Below, piece by piece: positions 11,895 through 23,235 of a DNA stretch of 64,000 nt. This DNA is from Physcomitrium patens (taxonomy: Eukaryota; Streptophyta; Bryopsida; Funariales; Funariaceae), in NCBI RefSeq assembly GCF_000002425.4, contig NC_037275.1, positions 7,631,777-7,695,776 of the forward strand, in the 5' to 3' direction. The position numbers were made by a program, and so were the translations under genes. Numbering within the stretch: position 1 is the first letter of the stretch; each line of letters begins with the position of its first letter. The notes beneath the pieces were generated by a model. The model was not told the DNA's origin. It saw only the letters and a list, made by a program, of their open reading frames with translations, and searched no databases.

Positions 11895-13728
11895 TTACAA
11901 TTGTGGTCGGTTTAGCTGTTCTGTGAGATCCAGGGTCAGAAGTTCCGTTCTCATGTCTGGATCAGACTCCGCCGTCGGTTGCCCAAGAGACATGGTCAGC
12001 TCCACCGGCACCTCTGACACTGTTGCCTCATTCTGGCCGTCGCATTGCTGGGGCTTTAGTGAGTCGATCCACCCGGCACCGGATTCTACAAGCCGTCGCT
12101 CACGCATGGCCATGAGTAGATTGTGTGCCAGACGCTCAGCAGAGTCGTAGTCCAGAGTCTGCAAAACATGAAGACTGATCAAACTTTCAGATCTGCTAGA
12201 TGCAGATATTCGATGAACCAGCCAGCCTAACTAATGAAAACTAATCTTTTGGGATCAGAGATTCAAAGAAAAACTGTCACAAGGGGCCTTGTAAGATCCA
12301 CCTCCAGCTGGTTGAAATAATTTGGATACGAAAAATCTTTGGATATTGATTCAGGTCTAATCGATAAACTTTCTCTCTTAGTTGGGGATAGTGAACCAGC
12401 AATAGTACTACAGCGGCCCATTTGATTGAACTGTGCAAACGCCGATTCCGCCGTTGCAGAACGGTCTGCGTAATGCTCTCTCACAGTCGAAGTCTCAAAA
12501 ATTGTTGCTCCCCTCTCAACCGATCTCCAAGAAGCTTCCGCTTCAGTGTCAACTTGTTGGCTCGAGACTTGCATTTGAGAGTTCGGCTTTTGGAAATCTG
12601 CGGAACAACAAGTCTTGTTTATGGGGAGTTCCAAACTACGGGATCTACAACTGATAGATAAACATCCTGCAAGAAGGAAAAGTGATCTAAGAGTACCAAA
12701 TTGAGATAAAGCTAGAGATCATGCTCACGTCTACTGCCTCAGTTCTAAATACGTGAAATGAGAAGAAATAGGAAGAAACAAATTTAAGTCGCCTGTTTTT
12801 ATGTCGGATTGTGAAAGAGTGACCAGTTGTCCATGATCTAAGAATCAGTAAATTAAGCTGTATGGTACCATCATCAGCAGTTGATTCATGCAATGTCACC
12901 AGCTCACTGATCATGTAGTTCTCAATCTGCCAGAATCTAACGATGTTTTACCATTCACCTAGTTCTGTGCAAAGTGGTGAAATTTAGCACATACCTGATT
13001 GAGAACCGTGTCTTTTCCCGCTTTTAGGATTTCTAAACATCTGCAATCCCATCAACACACTATTGGTGAGTCGTGGCATGATGCACTTCTGTAAGGTTTA
13101 CTATGCCATATCAGTGCGTTGCATTTATGTGAAGGTTCCAAAAGAAGATACCTGAAGATGACTCTTGATATGTGCTATCTTAAGACCTCTAATATTCATC
13201 ACTTGCAATATGGCTTTTGGCGTTGCTTCTGCACAAAAAACATCTCCCACGACAATTACTCAGATCACCAGCATTCAAACATGTCCTCAAGTTTTGATCC
13301 TTTGCAAAAGCTTGTCCTATCTGCAAAACCTGCAAAACTTGGTATCGTTTAAAATCATCAACAATGGCTTCATGTGTTGGTTGAAAAATCAATCATCACT
13401 GGGTATACTCTTGAAACCAACCAGTGTGCTTACTTTGAGGGCCACCTAGTATCTCGATAGCGCGCATGAAACAATAGTGAAGTTCATCCGTCCACTTCAA
13501 GCGAGGCGCACTTGTTCGGACATACCGGCGCGTTTTCCCGTCGCTACTAGTCTTCCCACCCTGCAATGTGGACGGAGCACTCATGCAAGTGGTTCCACTC
13601 TTGACGGGACTGTCAATGACCGTGGAGCATCCTCGTATCCCATCTTCACTGGAGGTACCTCTCACAGGGGACCCGGAACCCCCGGGCCAGCATCCACCTC
13701 GTTCATCTGTCGCTTCTTCACCTTGCAT
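11895..13728 (-). CDS. G2-like GARP transcription factor, paralogue of the gene at 2.5 kb
   Basis: Predicted nuclear regulator of about 325 residues. Exons in reading order: 13728-13434, 13228-13152, 13040-12995, 12597-12302 and 12158-11895, all GT-AG. The GARP domain is PRLKWTDELHYCFMRAIEIL, then ATPKAILQVMNIRGLKIAHI, then KSHLQMFRN. Exon 1 has 98 codons plus one base and exon 2 has 77 bases, exactly as in the first GARP gene; intron phases around the domain also match, so the two are paralogues. The C-terminus has ELLTLDLTEQ, containing the same LTLDL EAR-like core. Start: the ATG at 13726-13728; the open frame extends a little further with no other ATG. Exon 4 could instead begin at 12666 (better pyrimidine tract, also in frame, 23 extra codons); I prefer 12597 because it restores Ser-Asp at the junction, as in the paralogue. 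Confidence 0.83.
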
Positions 13729-16700
13729 CTCATATGAGGATCCAACCGGCACAGCGCCAGTATTTGCTGAGGCAGTCGGCCGGAGTCGTTGCTTCGGTAC
13801 TCAGCTGCTCTCTCAATTTCTGTCCCTACCTTCATGCTCTCCGTCAACTAATTCCAGGTGCCCCAAGGGTTCCTCGGAAGGTAAAACCCCGCCAAACTCC
13901 AGCATAATCCACTGCCTACCTGAGCAACAGCTTTCTGTGTCAACATTTGCTTGTCCTTCTTCCGGTCTCGGCCCAATTGAACAATTGGAGCCGTTTCCAC
14001 AAACCTGCGAGTGGTGGCATGAAACGCTCATTCGATCACGATCGTAACCCTTATTCCACACGTCGAGCACAAGTACGCCCCCACTATCTCAGATGATACT
14101 CTCCCCTAAACCCACAGCCCCGCTAGAAAACCTCTGTCAGATCGAAGGTCCTGGTTAAATAGCTTCCTGGATGGCTCAGACCTTTGCGCTGGTATCTTGA
14201 AACACACGTCTAGGGATTATTTTAAAAGCTTGAAACAATAATCCTGGTGAACACGGCAGCTGTTTTGTCGGTGTCCAGGTCGTGATCTCGTGTTTTCACG
14301 AATTATAACACTTTGATAAGCTTTTTATAGTAATATCAGTAACATAAATTGTTACTATTATTACTCGTCATGCTCTGACATCCCTAAAATAAGGAGAATA
14401 GAATATTTCAAACTTGACGAAGTCAGTACCAGCCTAATATTACCTGTTGACCGACAGCCACAAATTCTGTGGCTGGGCTGGGCCTACAAGCTCGCACTTT
14501 CCGGAGGTTGAGCTTGAAGGTGAAGGAACTCAGTGGCTTCGTCCTTACTCTTCAAGACGCTCCATCTCTTCATTGTAGTTTCGGAAGTGCCATTGTGCAT
14601 CTGTCTGAACAGTGTTGCTATCAGGTCTCTAGTGCAGCGCAGTTCTTTCAAAGAAAAGAATCGTTACAGAGGTTGCACAGACTCTGTGCGGAATAGTTGA
14701 GCCGTAGTATAGCTGCGTTGCAGAAAATTCCAAGTATGACTAAATCATTGGCTATCATGTAAGGCGATTGTATGGGACGCGTACGCAGGCATGTCGGAGA
14801 AAGAGTGTACCAGTTAATCGAGTGCGGATTACCTGTTTTTGTTTGATTCTGTGCCGATTCTCCGAAGGTGCACTTTACAAGCTATTGCAGCAACGCCTAC
14901 TACAGATGTTTACTACTGGAGACAAATTCACCAGTTGGAAAATGCTAGTGACTCTATACTGCTGTGAGGTGATCCTGTGATCAGATCTTAAATCTACCAT
15001 TAAACTGCACATGCGCACACAGTTTTTATCAACGAAACTTCGTAAACATAACTCCCGAGTGATCTCCACTTACGAGGACGAAGGCTGAAGAGTATTTGAA
15101 ATCACATTAGAGGAGCGACGAACGATGGTGTATCGAGGGAGTCTGGTTCACAGAGTGCAATGGAACGGATATAGTTAGAGATAAAGTTACTCGTTTCCAG
15201 AAACCCCTTCCAGCTCCCAGTAAGTCCTCTGATAACAATTAAACGGACCTGTAATCAGAGTAATGTTTAAAAAGGTTTCGATCGTCCAAGCCTAACATCT
15301 TCCACTCGTAATATTGTGGGTGACCGATCCACAGCAGTTTGGAATCGATGGTTCCCTAGAGACTCGCCTAAAAAGACCCAGTGAGACTTGGATATATTTC
15401 AACTAAAACAGCCAAAGAGCTTTCAAAGAATATATCAAGTCACGTTAACACGTAAGAGCTCAAACTTCAAAAAGTTCTCAATCGTCACCACACGACAGAT
15501 GATTGGTATCCTTCAGACTTGTTGGTACCTGATTGTCAGGTTGCTCTCCTAAACTTATTGCTGGCTACTGAGGAGGGGTTGCATCTGGGCGTGCACCTCG
15601 AGGCTAGCACATCCTCCCGACATTGTGATTCGGTACTACTTCCTGTTCTGTAGTAGACTGTACGTGCCAGACAGTATTGTAGTATTCCTGGTGTAAACCA
15701 TCAAGCAATACCTTGCTGCAGAACTCCTGTGGTCACCAACACACCATGTAGCCTACGAAGTTAGCCCTTGACCATTCAAATGAGAGGTGAATGAACGACC
15801 ATGAAAGAATTCTAGACCCGTGAAATGTCTTTTGAGCATCTTGCAATGAGTTCCAACTATCTCCCGCAATGTTCATCTCAGCTATCGTTGAAGCTCGGCA
15901 TATACGTACTTCACGTATCTTCTTATGAACTAAATTTTCACTCCTTGCCATCAAAAAAAATGGATAAAGTACAACTAAAAATGTCACCCAGTATCTGTGT
16001 GGCTTGTTGAAACACAAATACCCTTCAGTAACGTTGAATAACCTCACTCAATTACATCCAATCTGTCTCCCATCTAACCCACTCAGCAGACATGATTATG
16101 GTTCTAAAACCATTGAGGTGAGATAGTTGTTGATCACTGAACATTCTCCTCTAAATACATACGAATTCATCAGTTAATGAGCAAGTATTCTGATGAAAGT
16201 TGCCACCTTTTCCTCTTCGGAACACCTGCTCAAAGACAATAACTAGGTCCGGTTGTTAACTCTATAAAGACCACTCTGCCCAAAAGAAACCATTCGCCCA
16301 CTCCGACCTAGGAAAAAGACTAACGGTTCTCCCACAAGTCCTCCATCCACTTCCATACGATGCAAACGCTTCGACCCAACAATCTGAAAAGTACGAAGCA
16401 AGTGAATTCCTCTCCTGCTAGAACCAAAAGGTCAATCCCAACTTGGCGAACCATTGACACGCTTCAATATCCAGCACACGGGCAACACCTACAAAACGTG
16501 CATGAGGACCGAAACCTACGATGCGGCACCTGACAAACTAAGCTGCCTCATGCAGCTTCTTCTTCTTCATCTTGTCTTGCACGCATCTGGCAATCGGATG
16601 GAAGCAGGGAGCGGATGATGATGATGCCTGATGATAATGATCCTAGCCAGCAAGCCTTGAAGGGCAGCGTGACACACGATCGAAAGGGGAAGGCTATGTC

Positions 16701-17220
16701 CCAGAGCGTGCGTGCGAGCGAGAGCCACTTGCATTTCAGATCGTAAGACAATCGAGTCCATCACTTGCGCTGCCTGCCAACCGCTTTCACGGCAAGGGCG
16801 TCGGGACAAAGGCCTGGATCCGCACCCAGCTGATGATGAGACTGATGCAGCGCTCGCCCCGAATCTTCTCAGCAGCTCCTCCGCGAAGGGTTCGTAATTC
16901 ATGAAACCAGGCTTCTAAAATAACAAGCAATTCATCCGCGCAGATTAGATCGCGGTGCCGGTGGGCGACAATTTTAGCCCCTGTCAGTCCCTCCAATCCC
17001 GCTCCCTTCCTTGACCACCCCACGCCTCGCCACGCTTTGACGATTTGAGGCCCGGGTTGAGAACCTTATTAGGCCCCGGATCAGGCCCGGATTGAGGCTG
17101 TGTTTATACCCTGATCGGTTTATCGACAGCCCAACTTCTCTCCCAGCCTGTTTCCACTTCTATGGCTTTGGGCTACCGCTCTTCTGAATTAGGAGCCTAT
17201 GTCCGCAGCCTTCATAAGTT
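13729..17220. other. Upstream region of second GARP gene and gene-poor DNA
   Basis: The first several hundred bases probably hold the leader and promoter of the minus-strand GARP gene. The rest has moderate GC and several ORFs of 60-110 codons, none with a recognisable domain. No RNA gene seen. Confidence 0.35.
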
Positions 17221-17232
17221 TTTGTTGCAACG

Positions 17233-17259
17233 TTTTTTTTTTTTTTTTTTTTTTTTTTT
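17233..17259. repeat. Poly-T tract (27 bases)
   Basis: An uninterrupted T run where gene-island DNA changes to AT-rich DNA, about 120 bases before MITE copy 2. Confidence 0.9.
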
Positions 17260-17377
17260 CCTTAAAAATCCTTGAATTTTTTTTTTTGTAAATTTGAGTT
17301 AGGGGTTTCGAATCTCCTTAATGATTGTAGAAAATTATCATTATTTTTGAAGTTAATACATTTTTCATTGTTAGAAT

Positions 17378-17588
17378 TAGGATAATGTTAAATAGACCCA
17401 ATTTTTTACTAAATTGACCCACACATCATAACCATTGTAAAAATAAGAATAAATAAAAACTCTAGAAGAATTTCTCCATTATTGGATCTCAAACCAACAT
17501 AAACCAACCACATTCATTTTGATTACCATATTCTTCATCAAAGGTGGGTCTATTTAGTAAAAGCATGGGTCTATATAACATTCCCCTA
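17378..17588. mobile_element. MITE copy 2 (about 211 bp, opposite orientation to copy 1)
   Basis: The reverse complement of this segment aligns along its whole length with the element at 6923-7132, including both inverted ends and an internal block like TATGGTAATCA followed by GAATGTGGTTGGTTT. It is bounded by TAGG and CCTA. The same four bases, GAAT, occur immediately outside each end (17374-17377 and 17589-17592), consistent with a target-site duplication. No coding capacity. Confidence 0.82.
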
Positions 17589-17592
17589 GAAT

Positions 17593-20500
17593 TATTTATG
17601 TTTATGTTCATATTTTTTTTGGTTTCTCCTTACTTTGGTTTCTATTTTATGCATCTAGTAAAATCCTCTATCAACATTGCCTTTGTACATAATTGGATCT
17701 TGGGTATATTTTTTTTGAAGAAAATAAATCCAATAGGAAAATGATGCTTTCTTCTTTTTATTAATGTAAGCATGTGCTCATTTCGTCAAATCTTCAGGAT
17801 TAGAATATAAGTATCCAAAATGAAAAAACTAAAAATACAGAGAAACATGTCCATTTAAAGAATTGGTTTCTTGTATACAGGTTTTTAGTTTATGGATCTC
17901 ATTCCTTATCGTATATGGATGCTAGCATGTGGATTTCAAAGTGTATGGATCTTATTCATTATTTACATTCTAGGATTTTGAGATATGAATGTTTTGAATA
18001 AATTATGATTTGTTTTAGTATAATAAAAAATCCTCCACAGAGCATGAAAATGTGTTTGCTTTATAAAATTTTGTATTTTACTATCACAATTCAAACAAAC
18101 CTGGAAGTCTTTTCTTAAATTTTCAAATCCCCAGTTCTACTCTAACATCAAAACTATCCAAATTCTGGGACCCCCCTCCCCTTATCACCTTTTCCTCTTT
18201 TCCTTCAACCTTTATAATCCAATAATATTGCTTTTAAAGTATAAAATTTGATGATGCAAGTCTAAGTAGATGGCAATTTTCACATGGGATTGCGTGACCA
18301 AATGCTCACTTTTCCCAACAGTCAAATTACAACACTCCCAAAGTATTTATTTATTTTGTAAAGAAATCCTTATTCAACCATTCATAGTTGATATTGTCCA
18401 AAACCCTAACATGGGAACTCCAAGTTGTTGCCATTATTTTTTTTGGGCAGAGGGCAATACTCTTTGTTTTCAATGGGTCAATTCCAAAGTGGGTTTGGGT
18501 GGTCCACTGCTCTAGCCCCACCACCACATTCAAAGGCCAAATTTTGCCTTGAATCAAGGAGGGCTATGGAGATTTGACCGAGGAAAATTTTGACTCCTAT
18601 TTCGGCCCACAACAAAGATTTAGTGTTTGAAACCATGGACTTGTGAGGTGTATTCAAACCTGCAGTTTAGAGAGGTAATATAACAATTATGGATAAATAA
18701 GGCGTTGATAACAATGTGACCTAAGAAGGGCTGACATGTGTGTTTTCAAGGCCCTTTGTTACTCAAAATATGGATGTGAAATAGATGGTTGCTCTAGTTC
18801 TTGTGTAATGAGTTTGGCTCACAATAATTATAAATTTGGGTATTTGTGCATTTAGGTTATAACATTAGACTTAGGTAATGTCAAAATACAAGCAACATGT
18901 CCATGTACATAATAGCTTGGGCATGGACGTTTTTTTTTTTTTTTTTTTTTTTTCCTTTTAAAACAATGTTCCTTGTTTGTTTTTTTAATTATTTTATAAA
19001 TTACCTGGACAGTATGATTGTGACCTTTAGGTTATGATCTTACTGATGAATTTCTTCATGAGGTTTTTACTATTTTAGTTCCTATTGTAGATTCAAAATT
19101 TATATGGATTAATTCAAAAACAATTTGGATTGAGATTATCAAAATTTTATTTTTGAAAAGCTTAAATATAAATATCACCAAAATTTTAGAAGGTCTTAGC
19201 GAGTTAAGATATAAGTATTCATACTATAAGTATATGTTTTTAGGTAGGGCTACTTTCTAGCTAGGATTAGCAGTATCAGATATTGGTGACGTGGCATGTT
19301 GATGTCAAGAAGAGGTGCAAGATTAATTCACCAACACCAATTCTCAATTCTTACATCCTCTTTTAATAATATTATGATTTATTGTTCCTCCTGCGGGTAT
19401 CCTCAAGAGACTGCAATTGGTGGTAGAAGACCTATCTGTGGTATGTAATTCATGTGGTTGATACTTAATTTCTAAGTAGGTTATAATGAGGTCTTTCTAA
19501 ACTTGTTTGTATTTTGCACCTTCAGATCTTTCTCTTTGAGTTGTAGTTGATTGTTGTTGAAGTTCAAATGCTTGGCAATGTTGCCTTTGGCACTGTGCGC
19601 TTGTAGCTGTTAAGTTTTCTTCCTTGCAAGAAGCTATGAGGAGTCCAGGGCAGCAGCACATGACATTCTTCAAGAGGCAGGAGAGGAGTTGATGAAGGAC
19701 GATGCACTAGGGTTTGATAACTCCCAGTTTTGAAACTTTGTTTCTTGAGGTGAGTAATGAGTCTCAGGAAGGATTCAAAAATATTAAGCGATACATAGGG
19801 GTTTTAATTGTGGTATATGCTCAAGTTGGCAAGAGTGTCAGCAACATGTTAAAGGTTATAAGGGTTGCATGTTTAGAAGTTTTAGAACCAGATAGGAGGC
19901 AGATGATTTTGTGAAGAGTTAGGGTTGTATGGTAGTGATGTACCCTCTCTAAAGCTATCTCAATTTGTGAGGCTGAGTTGGATATTAGTTTGTCAATACT
20001 CTGTCTTTGTTTGTGATGAGACGGGTATCCTGCGTAATCCAGTTTCTTCTTGGTTTTTCATAAAACATTGAGGCCCCAAAGGATTGTAAATATTTCCGCA
20101 TGTTGCTCCAAGGTTGGTACACAGCTGACCTCTATATTGTTGTCTTGATGTTTTTCTCAAATAAAGTGATGATGAAGATCATCACTAATGAGAAGAAAAC
20201 ATGAGACAACAAAATTTCTAAATCCTTTGATTGTGTTAGATTGAGAAGCCTCTCTGAGTCGGTTTTATATTTAACAAGTTTAGGTCTACTAGTCCTAAAA
20301 ATAAAAATAAAATTGAGGTAAAATGTTTTTTTTTCTACATGACATATACAGTGTTATTTCATAGAATTTGCAATAAATCCACCTCAAGAAATGGTTTGTA
20401 TAAAAATGTCAAAAGTTTTGTTTGAAATTGCTAAATAAAAATAAAAATAAAAATAAAAAAACACACAGACACATTAAAATAAGAATAATTTATTTTGTTA

Positions 20501-20660
20501 CATTTGTTATAATTATTAGATTTAAGATATGATTTGGCACACTTTATTTATATTTTTTTAAATTATTTGTGCCACTTTCTAGCCTTACTTTACTTTACAT
20601 TATTTTCAAAAGCCAAAATTTTCAAAGAAGAGATTTTATTAATCATGCAAGGGACCTCTG
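17593..20660. other. AT-rich intergenic stretch
   Basis: AT-rich DNA with poly-T and ATAAA-type simple repeats. Short ORFs show no family resemblance. A 24-base T tract is at 18930-18953, and a repeated AAATAA motif lies near 20432-20459. Confidence 0.45.
18930..18953. repeat. Poly-T tract (24 bases)
   Basis: Uninterrupted T run in AT-rich intergenic DNA. Confidence 0.9.
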
Positions 20661-20667
20661 TAAAGCT

Positions 20668-20709
20668 TTTTATATCATGCCCTTTCAAAGTTCAAGGCAT
20701 GATATAAAA
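20668..20709. repeat. Perfect 14-bp hairpin with 14-base loop
   Basis: TTTTATATCATGCC at 20668-20681 pairs exactly with GGCATGATATAAAA at 20696-20709. It stands alone in intergenic DNA. The arm is too short for a typical plant microRNA precursor; a fold-back remnant is another possibility. Confidence 0.6.
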
Positions 20710-21144
20710 CTCAAAGACAAGTCTTATGATGTTTCCCTACATAGATTGAAACACATAACATTGTGCATATTTTGATGTTAAAGATGGAACACAATATTGC
20801 AAGACAGGACAATCAAAAACACAAAATGTACACCCAACAGGAAATCACACACTCCAGAAGCAACCTCCATCATTTCATTCACAAAATTCAAGGCAACATG
20901 AATGCTCAACTCCAAGTCAAGTGATGGCAACCAGCAGGACAATAAGACAAAAGCATGCAAAGAAAAAGAAAGATAGGAATGAGCCAAATCAGTGAGGATG
21001 CCACAAGGAGAGTCATTCCTTTCCCCACAACAACCCATGAAGACTAAGTAAATTGAGATGGGTTTCTGCCTCTCATGGCAGCAACAGGTCCAGCAAAAGC
21101 TGCAGGACCCAAGTCAAAGGCCTGGCACATGTACGCCAAAAGGC

Positions 21145-21310
21145 ACCAAGTGAAGTACCACCATCGATATCAACCAGGAAGCAACAGAAATCAGGCGCTT
21201 GTGAAGAAACAGAACAACAGCATCAACAACGAACCAACAGGAATCAGGCACCAGTGAAGAACAACAACAACAACATCAACCAGGAAGCAGCAGGAATCGG
21301 GCACCAGTGC
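21145..21310. repeat. Imperfect tandem repeat, unit about 53 bp
   Basis: About three full units and one partial unit share the order: AACCAGGAAGCA-like, AGGAATCAGGCACCAGTGAAG-like, then an AACAACAACATC-like block. An ORF from ATG at 21075 runs through part of it, giving a short Gln/Asn-rich product, but nothing else supports coding. Confidence 0.6.
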
Positions 21311-22872
21311 AGCTTGCTTTCAGTCTTCGCCTTGTCCGACTGAGGATTTGAGCTCCAGGTTCCTCCAAGTCTTATCTAGAATTTGTCAGCTTCGACTAGC
21401 TCGGAGAAGCTGATCTAGAAGCTCCCAACCTGGATGGTTGGGCAACAGATGGGCTGGTAACCTCTGTCTGGGACCTTGTGCTTCGCAGTTGTGTGTGCGT
21501 TGTTGAGTGAGCTACTGGTTAATGGAACAGTGTTCGAGAGACAGACCGGTGTTGGTCCAGTTGGTTCTTTCGTGTAGGGATGGGGCTTCTGCGACGTTTG
21601 AGTGCGTTGGTGAGAGTCTGTATTTTGGGTTGGAGGCTTTGCCGCGTGTGTGGTGCGTGGTGGGTCGTGTAGAAATGCATTGCTTCTTCTCAACCGAGTT
21701 TGAGCGACCCCGTTTTTGGTGGCGATTCACTAGTGATTCTCCTCCTACGTTCGTAATTGTAACTAAACCGTAGCAATGTGGTTTTACTGGGATCGATGAC
21801 TGTTCGTCTCTGACTCCTATTTAACAACGATCCGCAATTCACGCAATGGTTTCTATTCTCATTTTCCCTTCAGTTTACTGGTACGATGTGAAGGGTGTCA
21901 AGTGAATAATGTCCACAGTAACAGATCCTGTGAGTATCTACAGCAACTCCGGTTCGTTTTCTTGCTTCATGCATAGGAGTGAGAAATTGGTAGAAACACG
22001 AGGGTTCATTGTAATTGTTCACAGTACTGGAGAACTATATGGATACTGTCATCATTTTTTGGCTTCCGAGGTGGTAGATTTAAGCACGCTTGGGTGTCTC
22101 CGAGTGAGTGGTGCTTTGGCTGCAATGAAAATGATCCCGATGCCTCAAACTCGTTGCTTTCAGCTGATGACAAGGTTTAGTCCACTACCTGAGTTAACCC
22201 TTCAGCGTTGAAGCATGATAGCAATATCAGAAAATAAGTTGACATTTTATATCTAAATCACACACAACGATTACGGTTTTTCACGTGTCTAGGTGGGAAC
22301 ACAGGCTACGTAATCTGCATTTGCCTGTGGAACAAGTAACGCTGTTCTTATTGACAGTATCCAATTTCGGCTTAACTACCTTCCAAGTTCGACTATCAAT
22401 CGGAATGACAATGCATATGTTCTCCCTCATGGTCCCCATGTGACCATTCCAACAGCCGGTTTCTCTTGTATAAATGTGACTTTGTTCCTCGGTTTCAGAT
22501 TGAATCGTCCTTTCCATTTCTTGATATCGTCATTTTACAACCCCAATTACGAATCTCGGAACTCAATCAATGATAAGAATGTTGAACTGTGGAGAGTCCA
22601 CTGCACAAAGTGGATATAATCCCGGGTAGTAGACCCACACTTCAGAGACAAAAAAACAAACTCAGCTACTACGCAGGCATAGGAATGTCGCAGTGGTATC
22701 GTGGGTGAGTCCATAAACTATCCCACGAAAGTAACAAAGCTGAAGAACTTGACACCCAGTTCACAATCGAGTGTGCAAGTGCTTGTAATTTCTGACAACT
22801 TCGGGAAACGTTGAACATTACGAAATAAGTACACATCCCAAAGTATTGGTAAGACGGTTCACACACACACCA

Positions 22873-22874
22873 CA

Positions 22875-22899
<25 letters not shown>
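22873..22899. repeat. (TA)n microsatellite
   Basis: A TA dinucleotide run in intergenic DNA. Confidence 0.85.
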
Positions 22900-22905
<6 letters not shown>

Positions 22906-23198
22906 TAAGCATTTATCACGGGAGTTGACACCCCTACAAACCAGTTTTGTCACTGGTGACTGAATTATTTAAGACTGACCCCACCTCTGGGTCATCAGAT
23001 CCTTCACAAAATTGGCGGATGTGTAAAAGTAATAGCCATGAATTTAGTCATGGCAGGAATGTTTTGCAGACATTCCTGTCACCCCTCAGATCTCCAATTG
23101 CCCTTGTTTCTTGAAAAATTACTTAATCCGTGCATTCCTTGACGTCGTCACTTAGCATACGATTCGGTTCTATTCAATCATGTGCTGCTGAAGTCTCA

Positions 23199-23202
<4 letters not shown>

Positions 23203-23233
<31 letters not shown>
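23203..23233. repeat. (TC)n microsatellite
   Basis: About 15 TC units followed directly by ATATATGTATGTATGTATA-type repeats. Confidence 0.85.

Positions 23234-23235
<2 letters not shown>

Noticed and set aside
13568..14047. Plus-strand 159-codon ORF
   Set aside because: Partly antisense to exon 1 of the second GARP gene and without any domain; low-complexity Pro/Ser content suggests a shadow frame.
16567..16902. Minus-strand 111-codon ORF with a His-rich stretch
   Set aside because: The His run comes from a GAT/ATG simple repeat; no domain or splice support.
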